DNA of 21,959 nucleotides from a virus. The DNA is taken from positions 1-21,959 of IMG/VR virus record IMGVR_UViG_3300025736_000237; one strand, written 5' to 3'. The notes below the pieces were generated by a model that made no database searches, was not told the DNA's origin, and was given only the letters and a program-made list of their open reading frames with translations. Shown here piece after piece: positions 20,968 to 21,959 of this stretch (positions are counted from its first letter, which is position 1; each line of letters opens with the position of its first letter). A program made the position numbers and the translations under genes.

Positions 20968-21289
20968 ATTGCGCCTCCCTCTTCGCGCGACCGGCACTAT
21001 AGCCCGCGCCGTATGCTTGACATGCCTGCCATCCCCATGTAGCGCCATGACTGGATACGCACCTGTAGGGTGCCTGCCTGTTGCCGCCCGTGCATCCCTC
21101 AGCATAACCCCGCGCCCAACACCCCCGCCTCATTACCGATGGAGGATTGTGGTTGTATGGGTTGTTCCAACTCTGACGCCCCATCGCGTAGTGTTCCTGC
21201 CATTCCGCAGGCATGGAGCGAACTGGCTTCGCGGTATTATGGACGTTGCCGAATATAGACTGATGCTCAGGCGTCGCCACCGTCACCAC
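20954..21289 (-). CDS. Small Rmf/CrpP-like hypothetical protein (about 110 aa)
   Basis: The start is uncertain among clustered GTG codons at 21280-21289 next to AAAGGAA. The middle reads EWQEHYAMGRQSWNNPYN, then RRGCWARGYAEGC, followed by a second related unit (WGWQACQAYGAGYSAGR). The spacing of G, NPY, W-x2-GY-x2-G resembles the Rmf/CrpP group of small proteins (ribosome modulation factor and phage relatives), here apparently duplicated. The match is weak and not diagnostic. The gene overlaps its neighbours on both sides. Confidence 0.6.
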   Translation of the reverse strand: MVTVATPEHQSIFGNVHNTAKPVRSMPAEWQEHYAMGRQSWNNPYNHNPPSVMRRGCWARGYAEGCTGGNRQAPYRCVSSHGATWGWQACQAYGAGYSAGRAKREAQYGDA

Positions 21290-21902
21290 TTCCTTTCGCG
21301 TCCATCAGCAGCGCGAGTTCGTGAATGGCCCTGGATACCCGCGTCTCAGATTTCCCGCCAGTCCCCCATATCGGCACCATCGGGGCGTGAACGCGGGCGG
21401 CGTTGAGAAGCGCCAACTGATACCGGAAATCAGATAATTCATTCTCGGTCGTCGGGTTGGGGTGTGACAACCGTAGCTTCTCTTTGTTGGCAACCGCCTC
21501 CAGCACTTCCCGCATGGTCATCATCTCTACGCCGCCGAACCCGCGTTCCCGCGCGTAGGTGCCGAGGGCGCGAAGCCACTCACGGGCACGGTCAGCACGG
21601 TCGTAATAGGTTCCTTTGCTCGCATCAGAGGACACCACATACATGCTCCTGAACTCGGGGCCATCCAACACTGCGTCCAGCGCCGCGCGTGGCACCATCG
21701 CCTCCGCTACCGGCTTCCCGTCAGCGTCGAAGCTAAGGCGAGCGCCGCAGGCCGGACAGTAGAACGCACAGTCAGGCCCGTCAGTACTCAATGCCAGGAT
21801 CATATCGTGTGTTTCCCATGTCGCCAGGTCGGGCATCTCCACCACAAAGCTGAAAACACACCTTCCCCCCGCCAGACTTCCGCACGTCACTTTCTCACTC
21901 AT
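21267..21902 (-). CDS. Zinc-binding N-terminus fused to duplicated domain (211 aa)
   Basis: ATG 21902 has GGGAGGCGAAG upstream and overlaps the previous stop (ATGAGTGA). The N-terminal 60 residues contain five Cys including CPAC at 49-52 (DCAFYCPACGARLSF), likely a zinc ribbon. Residues about 127-205 (TMREVLEAVANKEKLRLSHP, then NAARVHAPMVPIWG) are nearly identical to the C-terminal half of the protein at 15347-15814. The middle (REWLRALGTYARERGFG) also has a counterpart there. The function is unknown. Confidence 0.65.
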   Translation of the reverse strand: MSEKVTCGSLAGGRCVFSFVVEMPDLATWETHDMILALSTDGPDCAFYCPACGARLSFDADGKPVAEAMVPRAALDAVLDGPEFRSMYVVSSDASKGTYYDRADRAREWLRALGTYARERGFGGVEMMTMREVLEAVANKEKLRLSHPNPTTENELSDFRYQLALLNAARVHAPMVPIWGTGGKSETRVSRAIHELALLMDAKGSGDGGDA

Positions 21903-21959
21903 CCGACTTCGCCTCCCGTTCCTCGCGCTCTACGCGCTCCTCTGCGTGGGTCTGTGAGA
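21895..21959 (-). CDS. C-terminal end of an upstream gene (cut by window edge)
   Basis: A frame open from the right edge ends at TGA 21895 after 20 residues (THAEERVEREEREAKSDE near the end), highly charged like a coil. The stop overlaps the next start (ATGAGTGA), just as the terminase small subunit end (ASDE) overlaps its paralogous neighbour. The rest lies outside the window. Confidence 0.5.
   Translation of the reverse strand, partial: SQTHAEERVEREEREAKSDE

Noticed and set aside
19438-21042. Long plus-strand open frame (534 codons)
   Set aside because: It is antisense to RuvC and the gene at 19485-20276, Ser/Ala/Arg-rich with no domain, as expected from GC-rich third positions.

Overview
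The window is a stretch of a tailed, dsDNA bacterial virus (Caudoviricetes, siphovirus-like) or a prophage of one. Every gene I accept lies on the minus strand, so the window reads right to left. Genes are tightly packed with ATGA/TGATG overlaps and clear Shine-Dalgarno (SD) sites, and the base composition is GC-rich. Sigma70-type promoters and SD leaders point to a bacterial host, but nothing fixes the host taxon. No integrase, repressor or lysis gene is visible, so lifestyle is undecided.

Right end (21959 to about 17950): an accessory/early operon of small genes, including Zn-cysteine proteins, an Rmf/CrpP-like protein, a RuvC-type Holliday junction resolvase (20341-20967) and several unknowns. 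At 18005-18034 a promoter starts a new unit encoding a conserved phage protein (17319-17948). Then come two arrays of 5-bp repeats (17205-17304 and 17091-17155), a second conserved phage protein (16515-17051), and a third array of the same kind (16433-16502). This array-protein-array-protein-array layout is the part I cannot map onto a described system.

Middle (16399 to 7272): a strong promoter (16371-16399) precedes the packaging and head genes: candidate small terminase, two accessory genes, large terminase, a coiled-coil protein, two tiny overlapping genes, then a 1482-codon gene that joins a portal protein, a LAGLIDADG-containing intein, a MuF-type head morphogenesis domain and a C-terminal HEAAH metallopeptidase-like domain. 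Three small genes and a tRNA with a grossly enlarged anticodon loop follow.

Left (7272 to 1): the usual head-to-tail order, namely capsid maturation protease fused to a scaffold, DUF2190-type capsid decoration protein, major capsid protein, head-tail connector, a tiny Arg/Gly-rich peptide, head-closure candidate, HK97 gp10-like protein, tail terminator candidate, a 333-aa virion protein, major tail tube protein, and the start of a probable tail assembly chaperone cut by the window edge.

Together the genes package DNA (terminases, portal), build and mature the head, join it to a long non-contractile tail, and supply accessory functions. Short leader motifs are reused in front of several genes, and one accessory gene has been duplicated across the window.
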